From: Roseisalinus antarcticus
GTDB taxonomy: Bacteria > Pseudomonadota > Alphaproteobacteria > Rhodobacterales > Rhodobacteraceae
Assembly (NCBI RefSeq): GCF_900172355.1
Contig: NZ_FWFZ01000008.1
Coordinates: forward strand, 1-64,000
Direction of reading: 5' to 3'
DNA: 64,000 nucleotides
Each line of letters starts with the position of its first letter. The first letter of the stretch is position 1. Made by a program: the position numbers and the translations under genes. Positions 63,456 through 64,000 of the stretch are shown here, piece after piece. Under the pieces are notes generated by a model. The model saw only the letters and a list, made by a program, of their open reading frames with translations, ran no database searches and was not told the DNA's origin.

Positions 63456-64000
63456 TCAGCTAGCGCTGCCCGGTCCCTTTTCAAAACGCATCGCTGCGAG
63501 AAGGTCGTCGAATCGGGCGCGTTCGTCCCGGTTGACCGGCGCCCCGTTGGGGCCGGTGTCGAATTCGGTCCGGTCCTCGCCACCCTGCGCCCGTCCGGCC
63601 CGGTCCATCGCGGCGCTCGATTGCGCCAGCCTGGCGGTGACGTATTCCCCGGCGGCATCTTCGGCGATCTCCTCTTCGGCCTCGAACACCTCCCGCAACT
63701 GACCGCGGCGCGCGGTGAGCTTGGCAATCTCCTCGCTCACGCAGATCCGGGCCGCTTCGGGGTCGCCCGGGCGCCGAACTCCGGGCGTCAAGGCGACGTG
63801 GGAATGTGTCAGCAGCTTTTCAAGGGGCGCCGCGCCGACCCGGTCGGCGATGCGTGCGCGAAGGTCCTCTCCGGGGTCCTCCAGAAGCAGGGCCGAAACG
63901 ATCGCCGCGTGATCCGGCCCGGTGAAGTCGAGCGATTCCAGCGCCCCTTCGAAATCGGGGATCACCTCGGGGTTGCACAGCAGCGTGGCCAGGATCACGG
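63456..64000 (-). CDS. dnaG: DNA primase, C-terminal part (continues beyond window end)
   Basis: The visible part is the C-terminal helicase-binding end of DnaG: MILATLLCNPEVIPDFEGAL followed by a helical region with LTARRGQLREVFEAEEEIAE and the end RARFDDLLAAMRFEKGPGSA. The identity rests on this C-terminal pattern and its position directly upstream of rpoD, the conserved dnaG-rpoD order. The start codon and the zinc/TOPRIM domains are outside the window. Stop at 63456. Confidence 0.88.
   Translation of the reverse strand, partial: VILATLLCNPEVIPDFEGALESLDFTGPDHAAIVSALLLEDPGEDLRARIADRVGAAPLEKLLTHSHVALTPGVRRPGDPEAARICVSEEIAKLTARRGQLREVFEAEEEIAEDAAGEYVTARLAQSSAAMDRAGRAQGGEDRTEFDTGPNGAPVNRDERARFDDLLAAMRFEKGPGSAS

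Overview
The window is a high-GC chromosomal segment of an alphaproteobacterium, most likely of the Rhodobacterales. This rests on several observations: a direct-repeat GAAC-N7-GAAC LexA box of the alphaproteobacterial type in front of mmcB, a tRNA-His with A73, an RpoH-type CTTGAA/CCATAT promoter, the ribE-ribB-ribH-nusB and nrdR-ribD blocks, and small lineage proteins that resemble DUF6324, DUF6476, DUF4389, DUF1178, DUF6280 and DUF1127. No plasmid or phage replication genes, rRNA operon or CRISPR array were seen.

Layout. 1-1.1 kb: the tail of an IS5-type transposase and a HEPN-like orphan beside tRNA-Glu, probably an accessory junction. 1.2-9.6 kb: recJ, a metallo-beta-lactamase-fold hydrolase, a ceramidase-like membrane protein, gatCA, a lipoprotein, a cell-wall amidase, the RNase P RNA gene (rnpB) lying between two inverted copies of a dispersed repeat, and rpmG. 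9.6-15.2 kb: two GNAT acetyltransferases, a large unknown protein, tRNA-His, SOS-type mmcB and an HdeD-like protein. 15.4-18.6 kb: the riboflavin operon ribE-orf-ribB-ribH-nusB. 18.8-27.4 kb: a capsule export and initiation locus (kpsS ... kpsD-like, kpsC) split by a decayed IS5 element, a VPLPA-CTERM-type gene carrying an in-frame stop, and a solitary substrate-binding protein behind a large inverted repeat. 27.5-44.4 kb: mainly housekeeping genes (rluD-type synthase, rpoH, pepF, a NUDIX hydrolase, a glutathione peroxidase-like protein, a histone deacetylase-family protein, waaA, a PopZ-like disordered protein, tolC, pcm). 44.5-48 kb: tRNA-Cys followed by an integrase relic, a HTH regulator and a Type II restriction-modification pair, which looks like an island remnant. 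48.1-64 kb: cobQ, ygfZ with an MsbA-like ABC exporter, two PLP aminotransferases, a LysR regulator, a DUF1127 protein, a Bax-inhibitor-1 family protein, nrdR-ribD, yjbQ and rpoD with the end of dnaG.

How the genes fit together. The riboflavin pathway is almost complete but split over two loci (ribD at 59 kb, ribE/B/H at 16-18.6 kb); RibB carries a GTP cyclohydrolase II-like domain without the usual zinc cysteines, so a separate ribA is expected. KpsS, KpsC and the KpsD/Wza-like lipoprotein point to an ABC-dependent (group 2-like) capsule, with WaaA and the MsbA-like exporter serving the lipid A/LPS side of the envelope. RpoH and RpoD give the heat-shock and housekeeping sigma factors.

The most unusual signal is a family of exactly symmetric 22-24 bp palindromes, all with the core TTCGCGAA but with different, self-complementary arms. 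They occur as a pair (3.07 kb), a triplet (17.7 kb) and a singlet (56.3 kb), each just after the stop codon of a gene and ahead of the next co-directional gene. The PopZ-like protein, the operator-like inverted repeats and the restriction-modification island are the other main leads.
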